Shown: one piece after another, positions 1 to 10,670 of the stretch | Position numbering within the stretch: the first letter of the stretch is position 1 | How the letters are laid out: each line of letters opens with the position of its first letter | Assembly: GCA_937902315.1 (NCBI GenBank) | Contig: CALGUG010000029.1 | Coordinates: 97,713 to 161,712, forward strand | DNA length: 64,000 bases | Reading direction: 5' to 3' | Source of the DNA: an uncultured Chloroflexales bacterium | Lineage (GTDB): Bacteria; Chloroflexota; Chloroflexia; Chloroflexales; Chloroflexaceae | Made by a program: the position numbers and the translations under genes | Notes under the pieces: generated by a model | What the model was told of the DNA's origin: nothing | Seen by the model: only the letters and a program-made list of their open reading frames with translations | Databases searched by the model: none

Positions 1-879
1 ATCTAGGCGCGCTTCGGCCAGCTTGACGCTGGCGGGCACTTCGAGCACGATGCTCTGCTCGCGGTTTGGCTCTAGAGTCAAGTTATAGGCGTTGAAGAGC
101 GTCCCATCGAGGTAGATGTCTAAGCGACGCTCGACGCTGCTTTCGCCGTAGTTGATGGCTTGGGCGAAGAGGGTTTGGCCTGCGGCGCTCGGTTGCAGGG
201 CTAGGGCGCTGATGGCACTGTTGTCGCTACGGCTGCCGATCGGAAAGTAACGCACCGTCGCGGGCACTTTCAGCTCTTCGGGCAACGAGACATTGCCATC
301 AGAGATGATTGCGATCTCGCTTTCGGCTTCGCGTTCGGCCAATGCCGAGGCCATGGTGAGCGCTTGGCTCAGATCGCTGCCGCCGCCGTGCTGCAGCTCA
401 ATCGCTGCGATGGCGTTGCGCAGTTCGCGTTGGTCGGTGGTGGCCGAGACCGGCACTTCCATCTGGCCGCCCGCCGCGATGATGGTGGCGCGCCCGCCGT
501 CGGGCAGCTGCTCGATCAGGCTGATGGCTTGGGCTTTGGCTTGCTCGAGACGGCTGCGGCCATCGTCGATGGCGCCCATACTGGCCGAGCGGTCGACGAT
601 CAGAATCAGGTTGCGCCCGCTGATGCCTTGGGTGCGGAAGAAGGGTCGTGCCAAGGCGAAGACCAGCAAAAGCATCAGTAAGAGCTGCAAAAAGAGCAGT
701 AGATTGCGCTTGAGCTTCTGCCATGGCGCATTGGCCTCGACATCGCGCACCAGTCGTTGCCAGAGAAAGGTTGAAGAGACCGTGCGCTCTTCGCGCCGCA
801 GCTTCAACATATACATCGCCACAATCAGCGGGCCGATGATCGCGGCAGCAAGCAGTGCAAGGGGAGAAAGCAACGACAT
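1..879 (-). CDS. BatA/VWA-domain membrane protein (partial, C-terminus outside window)
   Basis: Reading leftward from an ATG at 879, the frame stays open to the window edge (293 codons), so the C-terminus is missing. Residues 1-27 and about 58-80 are hydrophobic helices of the BatA N-terminal domain (starting MSLLSPLALLAAAIIGPLIV). They are followed by a von Willebrand A domain with an intact metal-site motif DRSAS at residues 96-100. An AGAGGA Shine-Dalgarno lies 5-6 bases before the ATG. It is the last visible gene of the leftward MoxR-DUF58 cluster; in known MoxR clusters such VWA membrane proteins act with the ATPase, probably in chaperone-like assembly at the membrane. That role is inferred from family knowledge. 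Confidence 0.85.
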   Translation of the reverse strand, partial: MSLLSPLALLAAAIIGPLIVAMYMLKLRREERTVSSTFLWQRLVRDVEANAPWQKLKRNLLLFLQLLLMLLLVFALARPFFRTQGISGRNLILIVDRSASMGAIDDGRSRLEQAKAQAISLIEQLPDGGRATIIAAGGQMEVPVSATTDQRELRNAIAAIELQHGGGSDLSQALTMASALAEREAESEIAIISDGNVSLPEELKVPATVRYFPIGSRSDNSAISALALQPSAAGQTLFAQAINYGESSVERRLDIYLDGTLFNAYNLTLEPNREQSIVLEVPASVKLAEARLD

Positions 880-925
880 ACCAGTCCTCTAGTCTAGATT
901 TCAACGACTCCATGCTGGTGCGAAC

Positions 926-1399
926 CTAACGATCAAAGGGCGGGGCACCTGTGCGGGCCAAGTGCTGCAATTCAGCTAGGGCTGCCAGCGACTCGCGATG
1001 GGCCTCGGGATCGCTCTCGTCAAGTCCCAAAGCGGCGAATTCATCTTCGTCGAGCACCTGAAGCCTGCTGCGATCCGGCGAGACATATAGGTCGAGCGCG
1101 AGGTCTTCCGAATTGATCGCTGACTCTTCAAACTGGGCTGGACGCGCGATATTGCAGTACCAACCTTTTAGATCGCCCGCTTGGTTTTCGAGCCGAAAGA
1201 TTGTGTACCAGCGGTCGCTGTAAAAATATTCGAAAAAGCGGTCGCCCGTTTCAAAAACGACATAGCCCAGATCCTTATCGGCTTGGGTCCAGCGGGCCTC
1301 TACTAGCCGCAACGTAGGGCTGCTCTCGCGCAGCTCGCTGGGATAGCTGATGGTGTCGCCCGTAAGCGGCTTCAGCAAATTGATTTGGATCGCCTTCAT
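926..1399 (-). CDS. DUF402 family protein
   Basis: A 157-residue protein with the DUF402 signature: a central GDRFFEYFYSDRWYTIFRL segment, then GWYCNIARPA, a Leu/Asp-rich LALDLYVSPD strand and VLDEDEFAAL. Families with this beta-barrel fold include FomD-like nucleotide or phosphonate phosphohydrolases, but most members are uncharacterised and no substrate can be named here. The gene starts 9 bp after the DUF58 stop, so it is very probably co-transcribed with the MoxR cluster. A second DUF402 protein lies at 52858-53373 with low similarity, so the two are not recent duplicates. Confidence 0.8.
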   Translation of the reverse strand: MKAIQINLLKPLTGDTISYPSELRESSPTLRLVEARWTQADKDLGYVVFETGDRFFEYFYSDRWYTIFRLENQAGDLKGWYCNIARPAQFEESAINSEDLALDLYVSPDRSRLQVLDEDEFAALGLDESDPEAHRESLAALAELQHLARTGAPPFDR

Positions 1400-1408
1400 G
1401 CCTTAGCT

Positions 1409-2284
1409 TTAGCGTAATACGCCGCGACGGCGCATATTCGTCAAGACAAATTCTTCGATTGGCACCGAGCTGTCGGCGAACAGATAGGTGATGCCGCGCC
1501 CGTTGCAAAAGCGTTCAACCTCGTCGCGCCAAGCCTGCAGTTGCTCTTGGTAGCGTCGCATCAGATCGAGATCGGCCGTTACCTCAATTGCAGCGCCGCC
1601 TTCGGCATCGAGCAGCCGAAAGTCGCCGTCGATCTCGGGTTCTAGCTCTTGGGGCGCCAGCACATGCAGCAGAGTGATGTCCATCGCACGTGATGAGAGC
1701 GCCCGTAGCGCTTCTTGCCAGTTTGGATCGAGCAGATCTGAACAGAGCACGATCGGGCCGGGTGTGCGTACTGTTTGCACATAACGTCGGCAGCGTGTCT
1801 CAAGGTCGAGCGAGCCGCCAGCCTTCATATCTTGCAGAAAGCGAAAGAGCGGCACCGCGCCTCGTTTGCCGCGCACGCTGGGCAACTGTTGGTTGCCCGA
1901 GCCAAAGGCGCTGACGGATACTCGGTCGAGGCTGGTCAACACGATGTAGCCGAAGGCCGCCACCAAGCGCTGAGCATAGAGAAACTTATTCGGCTCGCCC
2001 CAATCCATCGATGCGCTGGTGTCGAGTAGCAGGTGCACGGTTAGCTCTTCTTCGGCCACAAACAGCTTGAGGAAGAAACGCTCGGCGCGGGCGTAGAGAT
2101 TCCAGTCGATCTGGCGAATGTCATCGCCGATGCCGTAGGGTCGGTAGTCAGCGAATTCGACCGAGGAGCCGCGACGCGGGCTGCGCCGTTCGCCTTGCAT
2201 GTCGCCGGCCATGGCACGCCGCGTAATTAGCGAGAGGCGGTCGAGTTTGCGCAGAAATGACGATTCAAACAGAGGTTCAGCCAT
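1409..2284 (-). CDS. DUF58 domain protein (VWA-like partner of MoxR)
   Basis: A 291-residue protein of the DUF58 family. Residues 39-75 carry the family signature (GSSVEFADYRPYGIGDDIR, then QIDW and AR). A VWA-like fold follows, with the metal-site motif DTSAS starting at Asp88. No membrane segment is visible, so it is probably cytoplasmic. It lies 48 bp downstream of the MoxR ATPase gene and just upstream of the DUF402 gene, the usual MoxR-DUF58 arrangement. In that pairing the AAA ATPase is thought to remodel or activate targets through the VWA partner; the target here is unknown. Confidence 0.88.
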   Translation of the reverse strand: MAEPLFESSFLRKLDRLSLITRRAMAGDMQGERRSPRRGSSVEFADYRPYGIGDDIRQIDWNLYARAERFFLKLFVAEEELTVHLLLDTSASMDWGEPNKFLYAQRLVAAFGYIVLTSLDRVSVSAFGSGNQQLPSVRGKRGAVPLFRFLQDMKAGGSLDLETRCRRYVQTVRTPGPIVLCSDLLDPNWQEALRALSSRAMDITLLHVLAPQELEPEIDGDFRLLDAEGGAAIEVTADLDLMRRYQEQLQAWRDEVERFCNGRGITYLFADSSVPIEEFVLTNMRRRGVLR

Positions 2285-2332
2285 AGGGCGGTCTCTGGTG
2301 GGAAGGCTTTTGGCAGCCCTCCCACCATGCTC

Positions 2333-3352
<1,020 letters not shown>

Positions 3353-3405
3353 GAATATTCTCCTCCAGTGTGGCTGGCTCGTCTTACAGGTCTTGCTGCA
3401 AGCAG

Positions 3406-5121
<1,716 letters not shown>

Positions 5122-5230
5122 AACTTGTTCCTCATCGCTAAACGATCCAATCGAGAAGCTCTCGTACTACTTCAATGACGAGAATTGAACCGTTTGAGTT
5201 CCCGTGCAGGAATGGCTCTCGCGCCAAACG

Positions 5231-5662
5231 CTACTCTTCTTTGCGCCACAAGTGCTTATCGACTATTTGCTGCTTGAGCTTGCCTTGTTCCCACAGCTCT
5301 ACAACCCGATGACTTGTGATCGTCACCGTGTTTTGGCTCTTCTGGTGGTTGCTTTGAGGGATGATCTTGTTCGATTGAGCCACTGCTGTTTGGGGAAGGG
5401 TGACGTGTTCGAGCTTGCGACGCAGCCAAGACATACCAGCTTCGGCAGCCAGTGCGGTTAGGCTCAGCGCTACCGTCTGCCCGAGTCGTTTCCAAGTGAC
5501 GGGCAGTTGATAGCCAGCCACCGTAATCGCGTTCGATTGGGCTGTTGTATGCTGGGGTGCGCGTAAGGGCAGTTGTCGCTCGAGTTGAGCGCCACAGCGC
5601 CCACAGAAACGGTTATCTAACGGGTTGCCGTGTTGACACTCAGGGCAAACACGTTCGACCAT
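5231..5662 (-). CDS. zinc-ribbon protein, first gene of the MoxR cluster
   Basis: A 143-residue protein opening with a zinc ribbon: CPECQHGNPLDNRFCGRCGA near the N-terminus gives two CxxC pairs. A poorly conserved remainder includes a short hydrophobic stretch near the middle (QTVALSLTALAAEAGM). A longer frame begins at 5695, but the AAGGAG Shine-Dalgarno 8 bases before the ATG at 5662 places the start at MVERVCPEC. It precedes the 571-residue membrane protein by about 110 bp on the same strand. The ribbon suggests protein or nucleic-acid binding; function is unknown. Confidence 0.72.
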   Translation of the reverse strand: MVERVCPECQHGNPLDNRFCGRCGAQLERQLPLRAPQHTTAQSNAITVAGYQLPVTWKRLGQTVALSLTALAAEAGMSWLRRKLEHVTLPQTAVAQSNKIIPQSNHQKSQNTVTITSHRVVELWEQGKLKQQIVDKHLWRKEE

Positions 5663-5757
5663 AGCCCTAACTCCTTGCCGTCTGTTCGGCATCATTAAGT
5701 CTTATTCGTAGATAAAGAAGTATAACACTCTGAAGGGGTGTGGGTCAATGGAGATCG

Positions 5758-5851
5758 ACGCCTTCTAAAGCCTAGAAGGCGTAGCTAGGTAGCACACAGC
5801 GCTAGAGAGACGGTGGGCGCTCGGTAGGCAGCGATCAGTGTGTCTCTCTAG
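5758..5851. other. two adjacent inverted repeats between leftward genes
   Basis: ACGCCTTCTA at 5758-5767 pairs perfectly with TAGAAGGCGT at 5773-5782 (5-base loop). CTAGAGAGAC at 5802-5811 pairs with GTCTCTCTAG at 5842-5851 (30-base loop). They lie between the stop of the HisKA-only gene and the zinc-ribbon gene. No clear T-run follows on either strand, so a termination role is possible but weakly supported. Confidence 0.5.
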
Positions 5852-5879
5852 CCCCAGTGTACGGGGAGTGCTTGGACGA

Positions 5880-6224
5880 TTAAGGGGTTTCTATATCGGA
5901 ATCATCCAATTGGCTGGCTTTCAGCAATACCTCTTGAAGGCGCTGAGTCGCGGCCTCAAGCGGCGATAAATGCCGGTGTACGTCAGCTTGCTGGATCGTC
6001 TCTCGTTGGCTCACACGTTTAAGCATTTCTACTCGGCCAACAATCGTCGTGAGCGGATTTTTAAGATCATGGATAAGGCGTGAGACGAAACGCGCTTGAA
6101 ACTCTTCTTGAGCTTGGCGGGCCGCCGCCTCTCGCGCTTGCGACGCGCTTAGTTCAGCCTGCAAAAAGGCTATCTGGTCGCTCATGAGTTCCAAGTCTGT
6201 CTCTGGAGAAGGTTGTGTAGCCAT
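5880..6224 (-). CDS. orphan HisKA (histidine phosphoacceptor) domain protein
   Basis: A 114-residue protein made of an N-terminal helix rich in Ala, Gln and Glu, then a histidine-kinase dimerisation domain. Its H-box reads RLIHDLKNPLTTIVGRVEML, with the phosphoacceptor His and the usual Asn-Pro-Leu-Thr context. The protein ends soon after the second helix, so there is no ATP-binding HATPase domain. It may be a phosphotransfer or dimerisation partner of the neighbouring kinases, or a naturally shortened kinase. The gene has its own stop and no HATPase remnant downstream, which argues against a recent frameshift. Confidence 0.75.
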   Translation of the reverse strand: MATQPSPETDLELMSDQIAFLQAELSASQAREAAARQAQEEFQARFVSRLIHDLKNPLTTIVGRVEMLKRVSQRETIQQADVHRHLSPLEAATQRLQEVLLKASQLDDSDIETP

Positions 6225-6638
6225 GCTATTGATCCTTGAATCTATCTATAAGAATGTGGTTTTCTCGCTTATATCAAAACGTCAAATATGTTCATGAATG
6301 ATACGTGGATGATACGTTCTGAGTTTTGAAAGCGGCGAATACCCTCGATGCTCAGAAACATCGCGAATTCTTGTCATCGATACGCTTGATACTTCAGCTC
6401 TTGAATTCATCATGAGTGGTCAGCAAAAACTATACCAAGATCTTAATTGATTGTTTACCCATGTTGGCCGACACGTTGGCATACTTCTTGCGTTTGATAA
6501 TAATGTCTACAACAATCTAATATTAATCGAAAAATAAGTATATATTGCTTTTATATAAAAACAAATTGCTTTGTTAAATTGTTTTTGATAATTAGGTGTA
6601 AATATATGTAATTTTTTGCTTATAAGTGGGTAAATAAA
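6225..6638. other. AT-rich divergent intergenic region
   Basis: About 410 bp between the leftward HisKA gene and the rightward kinase gene. It becomes strongly AT-rich from about 6480 to 6638, consistent with promoter DNA. I found no convincing -35/-10 pair with good spacing, no repeat-family copy and no RNA gene. Confidence 0.5.
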
Positions 6639-7886
6639 ATGTTTTACGGGAAAACATATTCTATATTGAGCGTAAAACAGAAAATGGACGAATTGGCTGC
6701 CGATTTGTCTCTTACATTTGATATGTTTGCTAGAGCATCACTGGATATTTTGCCCGATATTGTTGCTAAAGCGATATATGACATCTGTCTAGTCTATGAC
6801 GATCGCTTGGAATCTGCTAAGGCTCACCTGACTTCTCTATGCTACCCTCATAACGATGCCATCCTTACGATCTATAGGCATTATCTCTTTAGGATATATC
6901 AAGCCAGACAGGCGATCTTTATCGATGATGCAGCTCAGGATGATATTAGTCCGTCGTTTGAGGATGCTTCATTTCTCTATACTAGCTTTGCCCTATTACC
7001 GATTTATACCAATACAGATGCGATTATCTGTATTGGTATCTTTTTCGACGAAAAACATGCTTGGACCTATCAAGAACGCTATGAACTCTTATTTTTCATG
7101 AAGATCTTCAGTGAAAATATACATAATCACCAAACTATGCAAAATACTCTCTCTATACGTCAGGGTCACGAAGATGCCCTTATCGCTCTTCGCCATGACC
7201 TTCATACACCACTGACATCGATTCAGGGCTACCTTGAGTTGGCATCACGTAAGATCGCTCAAGGTACGCGCGAATCACAGATCAGCCGCTATCTCGATAT
7301 CGCCTTGCAAGAGACCCAGACCTTGCAAACGCGTTTGGAAGAGCTGCTGAATCTTTCGATGATCGACCTAAACTGCTTCGAGTTGTCAGTGAGCAGTCTG
7401 TCGCCCGATACCCTTATCGGTGCGGTGATCATGGAATATAGTCTGCACTACCCATATCGCACGATAGTCGCAGATGTACCTGATAGTCGCCACATGGCAA
7501 CTTGGGATGCAGAACGGATCAAGCAGATCCTCTCTCATCTTCTAAGAAATGCGCTTATGTACTCGCCCGACACAAGCCCAGTCGAGATACAAGTCAGGTA
7601 TAGCGAAGAGGGCGTGTCGATTGCTGTGCAAGACTACGGCGACGGGATCGAAGCGAGCAAACAAGACCTGATTTTTGTGCGCTATTGGCGTGGCGTCGAT
7701 AACTCGTTTCGAAAGACCTCTTATGGTCTCGGAATTGGCTTGTATCTCAGCCGGGCTTTTGCTGAATATCACGGGGGAAGGTTGTGGGTGGAAAGTAGTG
7801 CTAAGGCGGGGGAAGGTAGCCGATTTGTACTTGACTTGCCATGGCAAGCGGTTGAAGGAGCTGCTGAAACAGGCCCATCTGTATAA
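6639..7886 (+). CDS. sensor histidine kinase with divergent N-terminal sensor domain
   Basis: A 415-residue kinase. Residues 1-170 form a soluble, GAF-like but divergent sensor region. The HisKA H-box (RHDLHTPLTSIQGYLEL) follows with phosphoacceptor His186, then a HATPase domain with N-box ILSHLLRNALMYSPD, G1 box VQDYGDGIEA and G2 box SYGLGIGLYLS. No membrane segment is seen, so it is probably cytoplasmic. The Shine-Dalgarno before the ATG is weak and a later start (Met16) is possible. The 5' half is clearly more AT-rich than the 3' half. Partners are probably the response regulator at 9489-9875 or the orphan HisKA protein; this is inferred from proximity. Confidence 0.85.
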   Translation: MFYGKTYSILSVKQKMDELAADLSLTFDMFARASLDILPDIVAKAIYDICLVYDDRLESAKAHLTSLCYPHNDAILTIYRHYLFRIYQARQAIFIDDAAQDDISPSFEDASFLYTSFALLPIYTNTDAIICIGIFFDEKHAWTYQERYELLFFMKIFSENIHNHQTMQNTLSIRQGHEDALIALRHDLHTPLTSIQGYLELASRKIAQGTRESQISRYLDIALQETQTLQTRLEELLNLSMIDLNCFELSVSSLSPDTLIGAVIMEYSLHYPYRTIVADVPDSRHMATWDAERIKQILSHLLRNALMYSPDTSPVEIQVRYSEEGVSIAVQDYGDGIEASKQDLIFVRYWRGVDNSFRKTSYGLGIGLYLSRAFAEYHGGRLWVESSAKAGEGSRFVLDLPWQAVEGAAETGPSV

Positions 7887-8380
7887 GGAGTTTGGCTTGG
7901 CTAGTAGGCCAAACTACAATCAGCCCAGCCATTAAGACTATATACACCAGCAACGATATATTTGTAAAGCTTTATTGCTTATTTGCATGTTGGCATATAT
8001 ATTGCTCTGCTAGATAGTGTCTAGCTTAAGTGGGTTGTTGACGATATACGTAAACTACGAACGCTGTTTACATTCCTAAGCTCCTGATAGCGGAACAGCG
8101 ATCCTTCAATATAGGACCCTCTCTACACAGCGAATCTGATAAGCGTTCCAGATTTGCAAGGATGCGGTATCGCTAACAACGTGCATCGATATTGCGCCTT
8201 CCAAGCATTGGAATAAGCCCGAGAAATAGGTGGTCTCTCCTGCTTGTTCAACAGTTCACCAAGCGTAATGAACGAGTAATCTGCATAGGCGAGTATTCCC
8301 CTAGTCACTATGGGTTGAGTAAAGAGGAATGAGCCTCATTTCTCATAGCTTGGAAGGCTAGCGTCTCTGAGGCTCATTAG
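7887..8380. other. intergenic region with start-proximal hairpin
   Basis: About 490 bp between two rightward kinase genes, with no convincing ORF. The last 50 bp contain a perfect 11-bp inverted repeat, AATGAGCCTCA (8328-8338) and TGAGGCTCATT (8368-8378). The right arm includes the GAGG Shine-Dalgarno of the next gene, whose ATG is at 8381. Confidence 0.6.
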
Positions 8381-9520
8381 ATGGATATGTATTATCGCCA
8401 AACAAGAACTGATCCTCGCTTAATCAACAGTGTTCAAGCTGAGCATCAAGTTGAGGAGCGTATCCTTGTTGTCGCACCCGAAAGCGAGGCGATAACGCAG
8501 CTTTTTGAACTGCTTCAAAAGGCCGACTATGCGATTGTGCACTTAACAAACTTGCAGGCCGCGCTCGATAGTTTTGTAAGCTCGCCAGGCTCCTTCAGGT
8601 GCGTGATACTTGACGAACACTATTGTACGCTTAGCTATCTCACAAGTTTAGCCCGTTTTCGGGCCAAGCTATCGCACTCGGTGCCTATCTTAGTGATCTC
8701 CGATGACCGAGATAGTCCCCAGCTTTCGCCAGCTTGTCTTGAATTTATAGACGCTTACCTACCTCCCATCGAACAGGCTCAGCGTTTTCTCTATGCGCTC
8801 CAAGCTCAACAACGTATCGCCCGACATGTGCAGTATCTGGAAGAAGGACAAATGACACTGCTTGCTGCGACGTTCTTATCTTCCCAAGCTGCTCAACTCA
8901 ATCGGGCGGAATTAGCAATGCAGCAATTGCTGCATAAAGAACTATTGCATCGTGTGCATACTCATATCGCTGCATTACGCGACTATTTAGAGCTTGAAGT
9001 CAAGCGCCTGCCCATCGGGATCGCTCGTGAAGCGATGTGGAGCGTCTTATACCGAGTGCGCCACCTTAGTACTCTCTATGAAACGATGTTTGTGCTTGGC
9101 TCTGAGGAGCAACTCGAAGTAAGTAGTTTGCTTGCAAAAGTGAGTTACGGTCTCAAGGCCTTGTACAGTCCACGTTCAAAACTTCCCGTCATTGTAGAAG
9201 GTGAACTTTACCTATCCGCGAATAGTGCATCAGCTTTGATAATCATCATCAACGAACTGGTAACGAATGCCTTTCGCCATGCCTTTCCAGGCGGACGCTT
9301 CGGCGCAATCAGGGTTATGTGTGGGCGGAGCGATAATGTAGGATGGTGTAAAGTGATTGATGATGGAATCGGGATAGAGATGCCTTCAACTTTGCCCCAC
9401 AGTAGTGGTATAGCGCTTGTTCGCCAAATCGTACGACGAACCTTAGGAGGCCAATGTCATTGGGAAAATAGTGGCAAAGGCACGATCGCTACTGTGCAGT
9501 TTCCGTTGGCTGTCCCATGA
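8381..9520 (+). CDS. receiver-like / HisKA_2-type sensor histidine kinase
   Basis: A 379-residue protein. Residues 26-145 resemble a receiver domain (RILVVAPESEA, then CVILDEH with a candidate phosphoacceptor Asp78), but the acidic pocket is degenerate. A dimerisation domain follows with KELLHRVHTHIAALRDYLEL (His190), close to the HisKA_2/HWE pattern. The C-terminal HATPase has IIIINELVTNAFRHAFPGG, DDGIGIEM and SSGIALVRQIVRRTLGG. The Shine-Dalgarno lies in the right arm of a hairpin just before the start. The 3' end overlaps the convergent response-regulator gene by 32 bp. It is a cytoplasmic two-component enzyme; the signal is unknown. Confidence 0.82.
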   Translation: MDMYYRQTRTDPRLINSVQAEHQVEERILVVAPESEAITQLFELLQKADYAIVHLTNLQAALDSFVSSPGSFRCVILDEHYCTLSYLTSLARFRAKLSHSVPILVISDDRDSPQLSPACLEFIDAYLPPIEQAQRFLYALQAQQRIARHVQYLEEGQMTLLAATFLSSQAAQLNRAELAMQQLLHKELLHRVHTHIAALRDYLELEVKRLPIGIAREAMWSVLYRVRHLSTLYETMFVLGSEEQLEVSSLLAKVSYGLKALYSPRSKLPVIVEGELYLSANSASALIIIINELVTNAFRHAFPGGRFGAIRVMCGRSDNVGWCKVIDDGIGIEMPSTLPHSSGIALVRQIVRRTLGGQCHWENSGKGTIATVQFPLAVP

Positions 9521-9875
9521 AACGCTCGATACAGGCGAAAAGTTGATCGAGCTTGAAGGGTTTGGCAATAAAATCCACCGTTCCAAGCTCTCCGGCATAG
9601 CTAGAGCCACTATCGTCAGCAGTGACTAAGACAACGGGGATATCAGCTGCTTGTGGATCTGCTTTAATCGATTGGAAGACTTGACGCCCATCGAGACCCG
9701 GCATACGTAAGTCGAGCAGAACCATCGCAGGTGGGTTCAGATGGATCTGTTCAAGAATACGTGTTCCATCTTGAAGCGTCTCGACTTGGTATCCTTCGAA
9801 TTCGAGGATATCGCGCAATGTTTCCAAGATGGCGTCATCATCGTCGACGACGAGAACATGTTTTGCTTGAGTCAT
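9489..9875 (-). CDS. CheY-like single-domain response regulator
   Basis: A 128-residue receiver domain with no output domain. It has the acidic pair Asp11-Asp12, phosphoacceptor Asp55 in MVLLDLRMPGLDG, Thr85 and Lys105 (AKPF), so it should be phosphorylatable. A longer frame starts at 9938, but GGAGGCAC immediately before two ATGs at 9878 and 9875 fixes the start there; the second has the better spacing. It is convergent with, and overlaps, the kinase gene at 8381-9520, its most likely partner by position. It probably acts by protein contact, as single-domain regulators do. Confidence 0.88.
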   Translation of the reverse strand: MTQAKHVLVVDDDDAILETLRDILEFEGYQVETLQDGTRILEQIHLNPPAMVLLDLRMPGLDGRQVFQSIKADPQAADIPVVLVTADDSGSSYAGELGTVDFIAKPFKLDQLFACIERFMGQPTETAQ

Positions 9876-10405
9876 CATGTGCCTCCAGATACGTTGTGCA
9901 CTATTCATAGATAAGTTATGCACAGACTCATTATACATGCTATTTTTACAATTGATAGCCTTTTATTGAATTTTCTTCAAGGAAATTTCATAATAGCAAA
10001 GCTAAGGTAGATTCTATACCGTTTTTAAATTCTTAATGATGCAGCGATTTGTGTTTTATTTAGTTGTGTTCAGGTTATAAGATTGTAATTGGATGAAATT
10101 GTTTTAGGCGTTTCTTGGTTTGTAATACATTTTTTATTTTACGTTATCGCACTGTGATCTTTCGCTCTCATTGGCATAATTCCCTCTTGGAGAGCGTATT
10201 TTCCTCGTGATACTCATGTAATATACGTAGCTTTGAGCTTGATAGGTCGTTATATAATAGTAAATCTCTGTGTCGAGCTCACTTCAGTATACATCTACAA
10301 AGAGCATTCAATCCTATCAGCAACATCCCCTCTTTCCATCGATAGATGATGGTGTACTTTACTCTACCTTAGCGAAAGCGCCGTTCCACTTTGAGGCAGA
10401 CCTCA
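9876..10405. other. AT-rich non-coding region
   Basis: About 530 bp upstream of the response regulator, AT-rich from about 9940 to 10260, consistent with a leftward promoter. Two predicted frames (10270-10608 and 10359-10853, opposite strands) run through a family A repeat and show no protein-like conservation. I do not call them genes. Confidence 0.5.
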
Positions 10406-10585
10406 TACGAAATCTGTTTGTATCGTTGGATGCTCGGGGTCTTTCGGCACAGCTAGAAGCTCGTTTTGGCGGGCGAGATGTTGGTAGCCGTAGGCGGACG
10501 CGGTTTAAGCCTTTTTTGGGCGAGAGAGCAAGCCGCCAGAGCGCTAAACTCAGCGATGAGAATGAGATGAGTTTGGCGGGCAGCG
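10406..10585 (-). repeat. family A interspersed repeat, copy A1
   Basis: Begins with TACGAAATCTGTTTG, a form of the family terminal repeat. It contains CTTTCGGCACAGCTAGAAGC, the core GTAGCCGTAGGCGGACGCG at about 10484-10502, and AAGCCGCCAGAGCGCT. It closely matches the copies at 53.6 and 61.8 kb. The right end is diverged, so the boundary is approximate. Confidence 0.75.
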
Positions 10586-10670
10586 TGTGGTGCTTGAACG
10601 AGCGCTGATGCGCCAAGACGGGCATGAATTTGAGCAGTGTTATTGGTATCGCAATCAGCTTTGGAGGCAT

